From the NCBI RefSeq assembly GCF_910578895.1, contig NZ_CAJTSC010000030.1, positions 1 to 41,628 of the forward strand: a stretch of DNA of 41,628 bases, in the 5' to 3' direction. The translations under genes and the position numbers were made by a program. Below, one piece after another: positions 41,438-41,628 of this stretch. The DNA is from an uncultured Bacteroides sp. (GTDB lineage Bacteria; Bacteroidota; Bacteroidia; Bacteroidales; Bacteroidaceae). Each line of letters starts with the position of its first letter. The first letter of the stretch is position 1. Below the pieces are notes generated by a model. That model was not told the origin of the DNA, ran no database searches, and worked only from the letters and a program-made list of their open reading frames with translations.

Positions 41438-41626
41438 TGACAATCTGTCTTTTCCGGCGCCGCAGAATCGCCTGTTTCCGCCCCGATGTGCTGCCGGCGG
41501 GAAAAAACGGAACGGAAAACGGACATCTTCCACATACCCAACTTGATAGCGAAATCCTTACAAACCAACCAGTGCGGAAAAGCGCCGGAAATGCCGCGTA
41601 CGGGCATCCCGTTTGCCGGATATCGG
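41438..41626 (-). repeat. 189-bp dispersed repeat, copy 2
   Basis: The reverse complement aligns ungapped to 22828-23016 at about 84% identity (hand count). The - strand begins CCGATATCCG at 41626, two bases from the window end, so the repeat may extend further. The frame MPVRGISGAF...RQHIGAETGDS is open to 41272, across the spacer and the 57-nt module, but the two copies differ mostly at residue-changing positions. The gap 41253-41628 holds only these repeat modules and the HTCS promoter. Confidence 0.8.
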
Positions 41627-41628
41627 TG

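Overview
The window looks like a chromosomal segment of a gut Bacteroides (order Bacteroidales). The evidence is a SusC/SusD pair, Bacteroides-type promoter boxes (TAnnTTTG, sometimes with an upstream TTG/TTTG), starts without clear Shine-Dalgarno sequences, a hybrid two-component sensor with an AraC output domain, BACON and DUF4302/DUF4834/DUF4954 proteins, and moderate GC. No tRNA, rRNA, CRISPR array, phage or intact insertion sequence was seen.

Layout. (1) 1-7345: an AT-rich leader, then a tight + strand cluster: a SusC-like receptor lacking its normal 5' end, a SusD-like lipoprotein, a zinc metallohydrolase lipoprotein and a DUF4302 lipoprotein, closed by a strong hairpin terminator. It looks like an outer-membrane import unit with a hydrolase instead of the usual glycan enzymes. 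(2) 7380-12657: housekeeping + strand genes hflX, a DUF4954 left-handed beta-helix protein and class I fumarase, ending in a terminator shared with the convergent PL10 pectate lyase. (3) 12693-19406: pelA, then a tripartite RND efflux operon (adaptor, pump, TolC-like channel) on the - strand. Upstream of it is an imperfect palindromic repeat of the HPERSEG type and a palindromic operator candidate. (4) 19778-22294: pyrH-frr-rsgA on the - strand, with simple degenerate repeats in the gaps. (5) 22295-23237: a 0.9 kb gene-free stretch with a nested palindrome cluster and a 189-bp repeat. (6) 23238-26701: a glycosyltransferase 2 gene, a single-pass membrane protein and a polytopic GT-C-like protein in an overlapping operon, then a TPR protein. 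(7) 26729-26880: an IS3-like end-to-end palindrome and nested hairpins. (8) 26907-29801: yraN, yjbR/mmcQ-like, birA and a BACON/metzincin lipoprotein on the - strand. (9) 29885-30626: a small RHH-like protein and tadA. (10) 30656-32438: psd-pssA-DUF4834, the last steps of phosphatidylethanolamine synthesis. (11) 32611-37177: dnaE, trxA and an acidic conserved small protein. (12) 37221-41252: a 1343-residue hybrid two-component regulator, then a second copy of the 189-bp repeat running to the window edge.

The most unusual material is non-coding. Two modules (a 57-nt promoter-carrying element and a 189-bp element) occur near both pyrH and the hybrid regulator. In both places the 57-nt module sits at nearly the same distance from the start codon and supplies the -7 box. 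The 189-bp copies are about 84% identical by hand count, ungapped and inverted relative to each other, 18.6 kb apart. I do not claim a proven new system. The leads are these repeats, the 5'-truncated susC and the uncharacterised three-gene glycosyltransferase operon.
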